From the NCBI GenBank assembly GCA_050008715.1, contig JBEKMC010000034.1, forward strand, positions 1 to 28,713: a DNA stretch of 28,713 nucleotides, read 5' to 3'. The stretch is from JAKACA01 sp050008715. Lineage in GTDB: Bacteria > Actinomycetota > Acidimicrobiia > Acidimicrobiales > Bog-793. How positions within the stretch are numbered: position 1 is the first letter of the stretch; each line of letters begins with the position of its first letter. Below are positions 1-8,012 of this stretch, piece after piece. Below the pieces are notes generated by a model. The model was not told where the DNA came from, did no database searches, and saw nothing but the letters and a program-made list of their open reading frames with translations. A program made the translations under genes and the position numbers.

Positions 1-742
1 CGACGACCGCTGAGTGCAACGAGTCCGTCGAGTACACCGGCGCCGAGCAACCCTCGACGTAGTGCACCTGCGACCCCTCGTCGGCAATGATCAGGGTCCG
101 CTCGAACTGGCCCATGTTCTCGGCGTTGATGCGGAAGTACGCCTGCAGCGGCATGTCGACCTTCACGCCCGGCGGGACGTAGATGAACGACCCTCCGGAC
201 CAGACGGCGGAGTTGAGGGCTGCGAACTTGTTGTCGTTCGGTGGGATGATCTTGCCGAACCACTTCCGCACGATGTCGGGGTTCTCCCGCACGGCCGTGT
301 CCATGTCGCTGAAGAGCACGCCGAGGCTCTCGAGATCCTCGCGGTTGCGGTGGTAGACGACTTCGGACTCGTATTGCGCCGTCACGCCGGCGAGGTACTT
401 CCGCTCGGCTTCCGGGATTCCCAACTTGTCCCACGTCGACTTCACCGAGTCCGGCAGCTGGTCCCAGTTGCTGACCTGCTTTTCGATCGGCTTGATGTAG
501 TAGTAGATGTCGTCGAAGTCCAGATCCGGCATCTTGGAGCCGAACCACGGCACCATCGGCTTGCGATAGAAATTCGCCAGCGCGCGGAGGCGGAACGTCA
601 GCATCCACGCCGGTTCCTTCTTCATTGCCGACATCTCCCGGACGATTTCCTCGTTCAGGCCCTTCTTCGGCTTGAAGACGTAATCCTCCTGATCGCTCCA
701 GCCCAGCTGGTAGCGGTCAAGATCGAGCTCAGTGGTGGACAT
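1..742 (-). CDS. sufB: Fe-S cluster assembly protein SufB (5' part, cut by window edge)
   Basis: SufB is the scaffold subunit of the cytosolic SufBC2D complex, which builds Fe-S clusters. The visible 247 residues begin MSTTELDLDRY and continue with family-typical stretches: QEDYVFKPKKGL near the N-terminus, then REMSAMKKEPAWML, the segment KWFGKIIPPNDNKFAALNSA, GGSFIYVPPGVKV and VHYVEGCSAP. This is about half of the usual 470-480 residues; the rest lies beyond base 1. The ATG at 742 is preceded by a purine-rich GAGAGG ribosome site. It is the first gene of its unit, divergent from the peptidase gene at 878, and a 32-bp palindrome covers its putative promoter. Other suf genes would be expected downstream, outside the window. 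The identification rests on sequence pattern and is secure. Confidence 0.96.
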   Translation of the reverse strand, partial: MSTTELDLDRYQLGWSDQEDYVFKPKKGLNEEIVREMSAMKKEPAWMLTFRLRALANFYRKPMVPWFGSKMPDLDFDDIYYYIKPIEKQVSNWDQLPDSVKSTWDKLGIPEAERKYLAGVTAQYESEVVYHRNREDLESLGVLFSDMDTAVRENPDIVRKWFGKIIPPNDNKFAALNSAVWSGGSFIYVPPGVKVDMPLQAYFRINAENMGQFERTLIIADEGSQVHYVEGCSAPVYSTDSLHSAVV

Positions 743-770
743 GGACCTTCACCTCTCGATGGTGGGTCGG

Positions 771-802
771 GGAGTTTCCACTACGCAGATAGTAACAACT
801 CC
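771..802. promoter_or_regulatory. Interrupted palindrome upstream of sufB (candidate operator)
   Basis: The dyad reads GGAGTT-N3-ACTA-N6-TAGT-N3-AACTCC. All ten positions of each arm match their partners. It begins 28 bp upstream of the sufB start and ends 75 bp before the peptidase start. It overlaps the likely sufB -10 box at 789-794. That placement suits a repressor such as SufR or an Rrf2-type protein. The sequence was not matched to any published SufR site, so the binding protein is inference. Confidence 0.6.
789..794 (-). promoter_or_regulatory. Putative sufB -10 element
   Basis: Read on the minus strand this is TACTAT, a good -10 match 46 bp from the sufB ATG, leaving a leader of about 40 nt that carries the GAGAGG ribosome site. 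A TTTGGG 16 bp upstream is a weak -35 candidate. The element lies inside the 771-802 dyad. Confidence 0.4.
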
Positions 803-877
803 GTACCTGCCCCAAACCCGCGGAGGGATGCCTGCAGCGCCATTTAAGCGACGAGGGTGTTGTGGGAAGCTCTTTTC

Positions 878-3055
878 GTGAGCGATGCGCCGCCCTCCTC
901 AGCCCTTCCTGCCGCGACGGCGAGCGATCTCCGGCCGCCGCGGGCGCCGCGTCGGCCGGCGGAGATCGTCGCCCACGGGGACTCCCGCACGGACGACTGG
1001 CTGTGGATCCGGGATCGCACCGATCCCGAGGTACTCGAGCTGCTCGCGGCAGAGACCGCCCACACCGCCGCTGCCACCGGCCGGCTCGAGCCGCTCGTCG
1101 ACGATCTCTTCGACGAGATGCTCGCACGCGTCCAACTGACCGACGTGAGCTATCCGGCCCCGAGAGGCGAGTGGGCGTACTACGTCCGCACGATCGACGG
1201 CGAGGAGCACTCGGTCAGTTGCCGGCGCCCTGCCGGCGCCCCTCCGCCGGCGGCTGATCCGTCGCAGCCGGACGAGCACGAGACCGTCCTGCTCGACGAG
1301 AACGAGATGGCGCGCGGCTGCGACTACTTCGCAGTCGAGTCGACGGCGCTCAGCCACGACCAGCGGCTGCTGGCGTACGCCGTCGACTCGGACGGCAGCG
1401 AGCGCATGACGGTGCGCATCCGCGATCTCGAGAGCGGCCGGGACCTCGACGACCGCATCGACGACACGTACTACGGATTGGCCTTCGGCCGCGACGGCAC
1501 GGTCTTCTACACGCGGGCCGATGAAGCGATGCGCCCGTTTCAGGTCCGGCGGCACGAGCTCGGTGCGGATCCCTCCTCCGACGTGGTCGTGTGGGAGGAG
1601 CCGGACGAGCACTTCTTCCTCGACGTCGGGACGACGAAGGACGGGGAGTTCATCGAGCTTCGTGCCGCCAGCAACGTCACGGCCGAGGTGCGACTCGTGC
1701 CCGCGTCCGAGCCGCTGAGCGAGCCGCTCGTCGTCGAGCCCCGGCGCCATGGCCACATGTACTCGATCGAGCATCTCGGTGCAGAGCTGTTCGTGCTCTC
1801 GAACGACGAAGCGGAGAACTTCGCGCTGTTCCGCACGCCCGTGGACACCCCCGGCCGGCAGCACTGGCAGCCGCTGCTTTCGCACCGCGAGGATGTCCGG
1901 CTCGAGGGCGTCGACGTCGTCGACGGTCACGTGCTCGTCGAGGAGCGGGGCCACGCCACGACGTCGGTCCGCATCGTCCCCATCGAGGGCGCGAGTGCCC
2001 TCGGGACGACAACGGACGGCCTTCCCGGTCGGGTCATCGAGGCGCCGGAGGCGGGCAGCGTGTTCCTCGGACGGAACCTGGACGTGCACGCGTCCACTGT
2101 GCGGGTCGAGACAACTTCGCTGATCTCGCCCGTGACCCTGCTGTCGGTCGATCTGGAGACGGGCGAGTCCACCGTGCTGCACCGTCAGCCTGCTCCCGGA
2201 TACGAACCCGACCGTTACGTCACCGAGCTCAGGTGGGTGACGTCGGCCGACGGGACGAGGGTGCCGGTCACCCTCGCCTGGGCGCGCGACCGAGCCCCGG
2301 GCCCCGGCCCGTGCATGCTCTACGGGTACGGGTCGTACGAGATCAGCGTCGACCCCACCTACCGTGTCGACCGGCCGCTCCATCCGCTGCTCGACCGTGG
2401 AGTCGTCTATGCCATCGCCCACATCCGCGGTGGTGGCGAGCTTGGGCGGCGCTGGTACCTCGACGGCAAGCTCGAGAACAAGCATCACTCGTTCGAGGAC
2501 TTCGTCGCCGTCGCCCGTTTCCTCGTGGACGACGGCTGGACCTCGCCTCGGAAGCTGGCCGCACTCGGAGGCAGCGCCGGCGGTCTCCTCATGGGAGCGT
2601 CCGCCAACATGGCGCCCGACTTGTTCGAGGTCGTCGTGGCGGAGGTGCCGTTCGTGGACTGCCTGACGACGATGCTCGACACCTCGCTCCCGCTCACGGT
2701 GATCGAGCAGGAGGAGTGGGGTGACCCCATTGCCAGCGCAGACGACTATCGGGTCATCAAGTCCTATTCCCCGTACGACAACGTGAGGCCGGCGCCGTAT
2801 CCGAAGATGCTCGTGACGAGCGGGATCAACGACCCACGGGTCGGTTTCTTCGAGCCGACGAAGTGGGTGCAGAAGGTCCGAGCCGCCCACCCTGACAACT
2901 CCGTCCCGGGTCGGGTGCTGCTCCGGATGGATCTGTCAGCGGGTCACAGCGGGCCATCTGGTCGGTACGAGAACTGGAAGAAGCGCGCCTTCGTCCTCGC
3001 CTTCGTGCTCGATGCCCTCGGCGCCGGCGAGGACGGCCCGCTCAGCTCGGGCTGA
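878..3055 (+). CDS. ptrB: Oligopeptidase B-type serine peptidase (S9A)
   Basis: A prolyl-oligopeptidase family enzyme (about 725 residues, close to the 680-720 usual for oligopeptidase B) that cleaves short peptides after basic residues in the cytoplasm. The N-terminal two thirds form the expected beta-propeller (DWLWIRDRTDPEV near the start). The C-terminal hydrolase domain has the nucleophile motif GGSAGG with Ser566, Asp652 in the GINDPRV segment and His690 in SAGHSGPSGR. The segment VPFVDCLTTMLD followed by PLTVIEQEEWGDP is characteristic of oligopeptidase B rather than prolyl oligopeptidase. The GTG at 878 was chosen because GGGAAG stands 8 nt upstream; an in-frame GTG at 857 would add seven residues. 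No signal peptide is visible. The last 14 bases overlap the 3' end of the convergent gene. Confidence 0.9.
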   Translation: MSDAPPSSALPAATASDLRPPRAPRRPAEIVAHGDSRTDDWLWIRDRTDPEVLELLAAETAHTAAATGRLEPLVDDLFDEMLARVQLTDVSYPAPRGEWAYYVRTIDGEEHSVSCRRPAGAPPPAADPSQPDEHETVLLDENEMARGCDYFAVESTALSHDQRLLAYAVDSDGSERMTVRIRDLESGRDLDDRIDDTYYGLAFGRDGTVFYTRADEAMRPFQVRRHELGADPSSDVVVWEEPDEHFFLDVGTTKDGEFIELRAASNVTAEVRLVPASEPLSEPLVVEPRRHGHMYSIEHLGAELFVLSNDEAENFALFRTPVDTPGRQHWQPLLSHREDVRLEGVDVVDGHVLVEERGHATTSVRIVPIEGASALGTTTDGLPGRVIEAPEAGSVFLGRNLDVHASTVRVETTSLISPVTLLSVDLETGESTVLHRQPAPGYEPDRYVTELRWVTSADGTRVPVTLAWARDRAPGPGPCMLYGYGSYEISVDPTYRVDRPLHPLLDRGVVYAIAHIRGGGELGRRWYLDGKLENKHHSFEDFVAVARFLVDDGWTSPRKLAALGGSAGGLLMGASANMAPDLFEVVVAEVPFVDCLTTMLDTSLPLTVIEQEEWGDPIASADDYRVIKSYSPYDNVRPAPYPKMLVTSGINDPRVGFFEPTKWVQKVRAAHPDNSVPGRVLLRMDLSAGHSGPSGRYENWKKRAFVLAFVLDALGAGEDGPLSSG

Positions 3056-4256
3056 ACACGAGGTTGTAGTAGGTGGTTCCCGTGGGCACCTGTACCGGTA
3101 CCCCGTTGAGGGACACCGACACGTAGTCGGGCGCCCCGAGTTGGACCGCCAGCACGCCCGAGCCCTTGTAGGAGGCGGCGCCACCGGCCTGCAGCGTCGA
3201 GGAGTAGAGATAGGTGCCGCCGCCGACGTTCGGCTGCACGCCGATCCAGCACGCACCGCTCGTGGTCGTGAACCGGAGTGTGTAACGGCCGGACGGAGCC
3301 TTGTAGGTGGCGGTGTCCCCAGAGGTCGAGACGGCCTTCAGAACCGGCGACGTCGTAGTCGTCACCACCGTGGTCGACGTCGTCGTGCTCACCGAGGTGG
3401 TGGTATCGCTCGCCGGCGGCGAAGCGGCTTTGTGAGGGCTCCCGTGCATGGTCAACAGCACCGATGCCGCCACGATCAGGACGACGGCGACTGCGGCCAC
3501 AGAGCCGACGACGATCTTGCGCATGGCGGCTTGCCGGCGAAGCTCGTCGGGGGACACCGAAGGACGCAGCCGGTCCGCTGTGACGGGCGTGGACGGTGTG
3601 ACGGGCGGCCGCGACTCGGCGGCTGTGAAGCGGTCCCCCGGTTCGCGGGACGACGGCCGGCCGGCGCCCGGCCACGTCTCGCCAGGGTCCCGGAAGGTCA
3701 GGTCTCTCTCGGTACCGCTGGCCGGCGCCCTGTCCGAGCCTGGGCTGGTCGATGGCCGGCCGGTCGCGGTCTGGGCGGTCGATGGCTGGGCGGTCGATGG
3801 CTGGGCGGTCGATGGCTGGGCGGTCGATGGCTGGGCGGTCGTGGTCTGGGCGGTCGTGATCTGGCGCTCCGCCGCCGCCGTCTCGCTCGCTGTGTGCCCG
3901 GTTATCTGGAACGAGCGGCGTGGCACCCGGCCGGCGCCGGGGCGGGTGTCGGCGCCGGGGCGGCCGTCGTTACCCGGGCTGACTCTTGCACGCGGGCGGG
4001 CGCTCGACCGCTCCGGTGCGGCCGAGTCGAAGTCGAACGGGACGTCGGTGCGAACGTGGCTACGGCCGACTTCGGCACGAGGGAGCACGCGCACACTGGC
4101 GGAAGGCCCGGACCTTTTCGCAGCATCGCCGAGGACGGCGAGACCGTGGCCGTACGTCTCCATCGATCGGCGGTCGGAGCGACCGGAACGCACGCGAACC
4201 CAAGCGATGGCGATGATCACGAGGACGACCAGACCGCCGACGATGAAGGCCGTCAT
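3042..4256 (-). CDS. Two-TM protein with C-terminal DUF4115-like (RodZ C-terminal-type) domain
   Basis: Function unknown. The 404-residue protein has a transmembrane helix at about 3-21, a long Arg/Pro/Ser/Thr-rich low-complexity segment, a second helix at about 248-270, a Thr/Ser linker (about 284-303), and a compact C-terminal domain (about 305-404). That domain contains SGACWIGVQ and YKGSGVLAVQLGAPDYVSVSLNG split over adjacent strands, resembling the DUF4115 domain found at the end of the cytoskeletal protein RodZ. Positive residues after helix 1 and before helix 2 put the low-complexity loop inside and the C-terminal domain outside. The RodZ helix-turn-helix is absent. Residues 136-163 are a five-residue repeat (AQPST) encoded by 15-bp tandem repeats. 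It follows the MBL gene on the same strand after 106 bp. A role in envelope or cell shape is a guess from the domain only. Confidence 0.7.
   Translation of the reverse strand: MTAFIVGGLVVLVIIAIAWVRVRSGRSDRRSMETYGHGLAVLGDAAKRSGPSASVRVLPRAEVGRSHVRTDVPFDFDSAAPERSSARPRARVSPGNDGRPGADTRPGAGRVPRRSFQITGHTASETAAAERQITTAQTTTAQPSTAQPSTAQPSTAQPSTAQTATGRPSTSPGSDRAPASGTERDLTFRDPGETWPGAGRPSSREPGDRFTAAESRPPVTPSTPVTADRLRPSVSPDELRRQAAMRKIVVGSVAAVAVVLIVAASVLLTMHGSPHKAASPPASDTTTSVSTTTSTTVVTTTTSPVLKAVSTSGDTATYKAPSGRYTLRFTTTSGACWIGVQPNVGGGTYLYSSTLQAGGAASYKGSGVLAVQLGAPDYVSVSLNGVPVQVPTGTTYYNLVFSPS
3771..3860. repeat. 15-bp tandem repeat, six units, in frame
   Basis: Four exact copies of CTGGGCGGTCGATGG (3771-3830) are followed by two variant copies (3831-3860); degenerate units may extend upstream to about 3745. 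On the minus strand it encodes the AQPST/AQTTT repeat in the cytoplasmic linker of the two-TM protein. The period is a multiple of three, so copy-number change would preserve the frame. Confidence 0.95.
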
Positions 4257-4362
4257 CGCCAGGGCCCTCGGCGGCTCGATGTCGCGACGCGCACTTCACG
4301 ATGAACCTTCACACCTCTATTCAAGCCGGAATCCGCTGCTATTCCAGCCGGCCGGACACCGT

Positions 4363-5340
4363 TCACCGCCGGGCGGCGATCACCTGCCGCCTCGCGGGAT
4401 CAGCACTGCTCGGCTCGAGCTGCACCTGCGTGCCCTCGACGGCCATGAAGACCTCAAAGGCACCGGCGGCCTGCTCGGTTGCCTTCGCAGCGAAACGATC
4501 GAGCATGTCGTCGTCATGTGTCGGGTCATGATGGAACAACGCCAGCCTCCGGACGCCGGCCTGGCGGGCCACCGCGATGGCGTACGCCACCGTGCTGTGG
4601 CCCCAGTGCGACTTCACGGCGAACTCGGCATCGGTGTACTGAGCGTCGTGAACGAGCAGGTCAACGCCACTGCACAACTCGAGGACGACGTCCGACACCT
4701 CGGGCACGACGCGCCCGTCGCGAGAAGGAGCCTGATGGTCGCCGAGATAGGCGACGGTCACGCCGGCCACCTCGATCCGGTACCCGAGCGTGCGCCCGAC
4801 GTGGGCGACTTCCCGTGCGAGCACCGTGGCCGAACCGACCTGCACGACGGCCCGGTCGTGCAGTTCGCGGAAGTGCAGCTCGGCCGGCAGCTCGTTGACG
4901 GCGACGGGGAAGTACGGGGGTTGTAGGAACGCCTCGAAGGCGTCACGAAGCGAGCCCTCCTGTTCCGGGCCGTAGATGTCCAGGCGAACGTCTCGGTGCA
5001 TGGCCGGTGCGAAGAAGGGCAGCCCCTGCACGTGGTCGAAGTGGAGATGCGTCACGAAGGCGCTGAGCGAGAGTCGAACGTCGCCGTGGGCAACGGCTGG
5101 GGCCGGGGGGCCGTCGACGCCGCGAGGCGGTGCGCCGGCGCTGATCTGCTCGCCGGGGAAAGAGTGCTCGAGGATGGCGTGACCAAGCTTGCGGCACCCG
5201 GTGCCCAGATCGAACAGGACGGGCGGCGAGCCGTCGCCGCCGTCAACCGTCACGCAGGCCGTCGCCCCGCCGTATCGGCTGAGAGCCGGGTCCGAGCACG
5301 GGCACGATCCCCGCACTCCATGGAAACCCACCGACGGCAT
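4363..5340 (-). CDS. MBL-fold metallo-hydrolase (cyclic phosphodiesterase-like)
   Basis: A 325-residue metallo-beta-lactamase-fold enzyme. It opens with GVRGSCPCSDPALSRYGG and has VLFDLGTGCRKLG at about 41-53, the hallmark of the MBL group related to phosphoribosyl 1,2-cyclic phosphodiesterases. The metal motif is HLHFDH (His98, His100, Asp102, His103), followed by QGLPFFAPA. Further candidate ligands are His180, Asp201 and the LALFHHDPTH segment (His270, His271, His275). No signal peptide is seen, so it is probably cytoplasmic; the natural substrate is unknown. The ATG at 5340 was chosen; an in-frame GTG at 5346 has a better-spaced GGAG and would add two residues. The frame stays open further upstream, but that part overlaps the divergent gene and looks non-coding. 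Confidence 0.85.
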   Translation of the reverse strand: MPSVGFHGVRGSCPCSDPALSRYGGATACVTVDGGDGSPPVLFDLGTGCRKLGHAILEHSFPGEQISAGAPPRGVDGPPAPAVAHGDVRLSLSAFVTHLHFDHVQGLPFFAPAMHRDVRLDIYGPEQEGSLRDAFEAFLQPPYFPVAVNELPAELHFRELHDRAVVQVGSATVLAREVAHVGRTLGYRIEVAGVTVAYLGDHQAPSRDGRVVPEVSDVVLELCSGVDLLVHDAQYTDAEFAVKSHWGHSTVAYAIAVARQAGVRRLALFHHDPTHDDDMLDRFAAKATEQAAGAFEVFMAVEGTQVQLEPSSADPARRQVIAARR

Positions 5341-5480
5341 CGTCACACGCGCTCCAACTCTGTCCGAGTTTCCTTTTCCCGCACGAACGACACTAGTGGG
5401 CGCTTCTTTCGCTCGTGAACGCCGCGCGTGCAAGGATGCTGCCGGGCGCGCAGCGGGCGCGCGAGGGAGGTTGTGTCGCA

Positions 5481-6521
5481 ATGGCTCATCAAGGTCTGCT
5501 GAAGCGCTTCGCACGTTCGACCGCTATCGGAGCGCTCGCCGTCTCGGCGCTCGTCATCGTGGCACCGGTCGCCGGCACGGCGTCCGCCACGCCGGTGGTC
5601 CACGTTCGCACGGCGCCGACACTCGATCTCAACGGGCTGGCGTCCGTCAAGACGTCGAACGGCGTGAAGTGGGAGTTCGGCGTGACCTGGGGCAACCTCG
5701 CCTCCGTGGGGGGATCGGCCGACCTCGGTATGGACCTGGAGCGGACGGTCTCGTCCCCGGGCGGCACGACCGGGTTCGAGTTCCACTCGTGGTCGTTCTC
5801 CGTCAAGGGATCGACCTTGTCGTGGAACGGCAAGACGGCAACGCTGAACGCCGGCACACAGGCAAGCCCCGTGGCCACGGCTGCCGTCACGTTCAAAGAG
5901 ACCTCCAGCAAGAAGGTCGCGTGCACCTCTGGCAAGGAGACCATGTACAGCGGCACGATGAGCGGCAAGGCGACGCTCGTCACCGGCTTGTCAGGCGGCG
6001 GCACGGTGTCGGTCAAGACATGGAGCAAGGCCGAGCTCACCGTCGACTCCGGGTGCCTCCAGCCCCTCACCAACCCCTGCGTCCCCGAGCTGATTGCCGG
6101 TTCCGGCTTCTCCGGGACGACGGTCATCGCCGGCTCGCTCTCGCTCGGCGGCCCAGCTGACAATATCGTCGGCCTCAGCAGCAACACCACGCTCGCCGCG
6201 CCGAAAGGTGCCAGCCGCCAGTCTGTTGCGGTCCTGATCGACCACAGCACGAAGGTCTACGCGAAATACTCCGGGGGCAAGGTCCAGCTCTTCAGCACTG
6301 GCTTCGTCGCCGGCTCGGGCACGCTCAGCGGCGGCGCGCCCAAGACCATTGTCAATCCCAACTGCAAGTACAAGGGCAAGAAGTACACCACGACGACCAT
6401 CGAGGACTTCGGTGCCAACTACAAGGGTCATTTCAGCGCCGCTGCCGCCATCGGGGGCAAGTTGGTCGGACCCGCCACCTCGATCGGCGACTACATCGTC
6501 GAGACGGTCAAGGCCGGCTGA
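5481..6521 (+). CDS. Secreted protein of unknown function
   Basis: No family was recognised. The 346-residue product starts with a clear Sec signal peptide: basic n-region (LLKRFAR), hydrophobic core at about 15-30, and a probable cleavage after TASA at residue 36. The mature part is rich in Thr, Ser, Gly and Val, as in beta-strand exported proteins, and has four cysteines (Cys148, Cys192, Cys200 and one in NPNCKYKGKKY) that could form two disulfides. The ATG at 5481 lies 10 nt behind a GAGGGAGG ribosome site. The in-frame GTG at 5415 would place an Arg-rich tail before the signal peptide and is less likely. It is divergent from the MBL gene (about 140 bp apart) and convergent with mutY 33 bp downstream. 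Confidence 0.75.
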   Translation: MAHQGLLKRFARSTAIGALAVSALVIVAPVAGTASATPVVHVRTAPTLDLNGLASVKTSNGVKWEFGVTWGNLASVGGSADLGMDLERTVSSPGGTTGFEFHSWSFSVKGSTLSWNGKTATLNAGTQASPVATAAVTFKETSSKKVACTSGKETMYSGTMSGKATLVTGLSGGGTVSVKTWSKAELTVDSGCLQPLTNPCVPELIAGSGFSGTTVIAGSLSLGGPADNIVGLSSNTTLAAPKGASRQSVAVLIDHSTKVYAKYSGGKVQLFSTGFVAGSGTLSGGAPKTIVNPNCKYKGKKYTTTTIEDFGANYKGHFSAAAAIGGKLVGPATSIGDYIVETVKAG

Positions 6522-6554
6522 TCGCCGGACGCGCCCCGAATCCGTGCGGGACGC

Positions 6555-7481
6555 TCAGGGCAGGCGGTAGCACGTCTCGTCGAAGGTGAGAAGCCCGTCT
6601 TCGACGAGGCTGGCAGCGACGCGCTCGGATCGGGCGGGATCGTCCGGCCAGCCGGCGATGTGCGCCAGGTCGGCCGCAGCAAACGGGGCCGACGCGGCCG
6701 CGCGGAGCAAGCGCCCCCTGCCCTGTCGATCCGATCCGTCGAACCGTGCCTGCGGGCGTGACACCCGCGCCGAGCCCGTGGCAGGGTCGGGCGGAACGCG
6801 ACCGCCGGCAGCGAGACGCGCCCGCCCCCAGACGCAACTCGAGTGCAGCGGGCACTCGGGACAACGGGGGTCGACCGGCCGGCAGAGCATCGCCCCGAGG
6901 TCCATGAACGCCAGTGCCGGCTCCCGCCCGCCCCCTGCCGCCTCGGCGCCGGCAACCAGCGCGTCGCCCATCGCCTGCGCCTCCCCCTCGCGCAGGCTGC
7001 TTCCGCCGAGGCGGGCGAGCACGCGCCCGATGTTCGTGTCGATCGGCATCGTCGGCTCGTCGAACGCAAACGCCAGAACCGCCCGCGCCGTGTAACGGCC
7101 GACGCCGGGCAGTGCGAGCAGCGAGCCGAGATCGTCGGGCACCTCGCCGGCGTGGCGGGCGACGAGGAGCGCCGCGCAACGCTGCAGGTTCAGTGCGCGC
7201 CTCGGGTACCCGAGGCCCTGCCAGATCTGCAACACCTCGCCGAGCGGGTCGTCAGCGAGCACATCAGGTGACCTGTAGCGCTCCATGAAGGCGGGAAAGC
7301 GTTCAGCGACACGCCGAACCTGCGTCTGTGCCAGCATCGTCTCGGACACGAGGATCCCCCACGGGCTCATACCCGGGCGCCGCCAGGGGAGCTCGTCCCG
7401 TTCCTCCCGGATGTCCGACGCCACCCACCAGGCAAGCACGTGGGCGGCCGGCGTGGCAGCGCTCGCTGTGCTCAGGCCCAA
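6555..7481 (-). CDS. mutY: Adenine DNA glycosylase MutY
   Basis: MutY removes adenine mispaired with 8-oxoguanine. The 308-residue protein has WGILVSETMLAQTQV with the catalytic-type Glu47, the helix-hairpin-helix LPGVGRYTA at about 124-131, the second active-site residue Asp148 in PIDTNIGR, and a 4Fe-4S motif C-X6-C-X2-C-X5-C (Cys200, 207, 210, 216). The C-terminus (PQARFDGSDRQGRGR and after) is the short actinobacterial type and lacks the NUDIX-like domain of E. coli MutY. The start is probably a TTG at 7481 inside the 3' end of the mesaconyl-CoA hydratase gene, 10 bases overlapping, with GAGG just upstream; the next GTG codons would cut into the first helix. Cotranscription with the upstream gene is likely. 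Confidence 0.92.
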   Translation of the reverse strand: MGLSTASAATPAAHVLAWWVASDIREERDELPWRRPGMSPWGILVSETMLAQTQVRRVAERFPAFMERYRSPDVLADDPLGEVLQIWQGLGYPRRALNLQRCAALLVARHAGEVPDDLGSLLALPGVGRYTARAVLAFAFDEPTMPIDTNIGRVLARLGGSSLREGEAQAMGDALVAGAEAAGGGREPALAFMDLGAMLCRPVDPRCPECPLHSSCVWGRARLAAGGRVPPDPATGSARVSRPQARFDGSDRQGRGRLLRAAASAPFAAADLAHIAGWPDDPARSERVAASLVEDGLLTFDETCYRLP

Positions 7482-7981
7482 GCGTCCTCATAGGGCCGTC
7501 GCCGAGCAGGGAGGGACTCCCGCTTCCAGACGAGCAGCTTGCGGCGGAAGTAACAGACCTCGTCACCGTGCTGATTGAAACCCTTCGTCTCCACGGTGAC
7601 GACGCCCCGATCGGGCTTCGAACGCGACTCGACGACTTCGAGCACGCGTGTCTCGGCGTAGATCGTGTCCCCGTGAAACGTCGGGCTCTTGTGCAACAAG
7701 GACTCGACCTCGAGGTTGGCGATGCAGGAGCCCGAGACGTCAGGGACGCTCATGCCGAGCACGAGCGAGTAGACGAGGTTGCCCACGACGACGTTGCGGC
7801 CCTGCGGGGTGTCGTTCTCGGCGAACCAGGCGTTCGTGTGGAGCGGATGGTGGTTCATCGTGATCATGCAGAAGAGGTGGTCGTCGTACTCGGTCACCGT
7901 CTTGCCGGGCCAGTGCCGGTAGACGTCGCCGACGGCGAAGTCTTCGAGGGCCCGGCCGAAGGGTCGTTCGTAAGTCGTCAT
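7472..7981 (-). CDS. mch: Mesaconyl-CoA hydratase-type MaoC protein
   Basis: A 169-residue single hot-dog MaoC-family protein. The pattern FAVGDVYRHWPGKTVTEYDD, then TMNHHPLHTN, NVVVGNLVYSLVLGMSVPDV, and SKPDRGVVTVETKG matches the small actinobacterial hydratase found with ethylmalonyl-CoA pathway genes, which adds water to mesaconyl-CoA to give methylmalyl-CoA. The presence of Mcd and Mcl genes within 6 kb supports this. The hydratase-2 motif D-x-N-P-x-H appears as N43-H-H-P-L-H48: His is kept but Asp and Asn are replaced. I recall the same motif in streptomycete homologues, so it is probably a subfamily trait. The ATG at 7981 was chosen; a GTG at 8002 is possible. It lies 76 bp behind the DUF6941-like gene and overlaps mutY. 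Confidence 0.8.
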   Translation of the reverse strand: MTTYERPFGRALEDFAVGDVYRHWPGKTVTEYDDHLFCMITMNHHPLHTNAWFAENDTPQGRNVVVGNLVYSLVLGMSVPDVSGSCIANLEVESLLHKSPTFHGDTIYAETRVLEVVESRSKPDRGVVTVETKGFNQHGDEVCYFRRKLLVWKRESLPARRRPYEDAWA

Positions 7982-8012
7982 ACCCCGCTTGTAGTCGCAC
8001 ACGGCCGGCGCC

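Noticed and set aside
899..2890. Long antisense open frame (663 codons) opposite the peptidase gene
   Set aside because: High GC keeps antisense frames open. The sense frame has the complete catalytic triad and family motifs; the antisense product is Arg/Val/Asp-rich with no motif.
3771..3860. Direct repeats as a possible CRISPR array
   Set aside because: Units are 15 bp, adjacent without spacers, and in frame in a coding region; no cas genes are nearby.
4257..4362. Small gene in the gap between the MBL and DUF4115-type genes
   Set aside because: Short frames here have no ribosome site or homology-like pattern; the 106-bp gap probably holds only leader sequence of the downstream gene.
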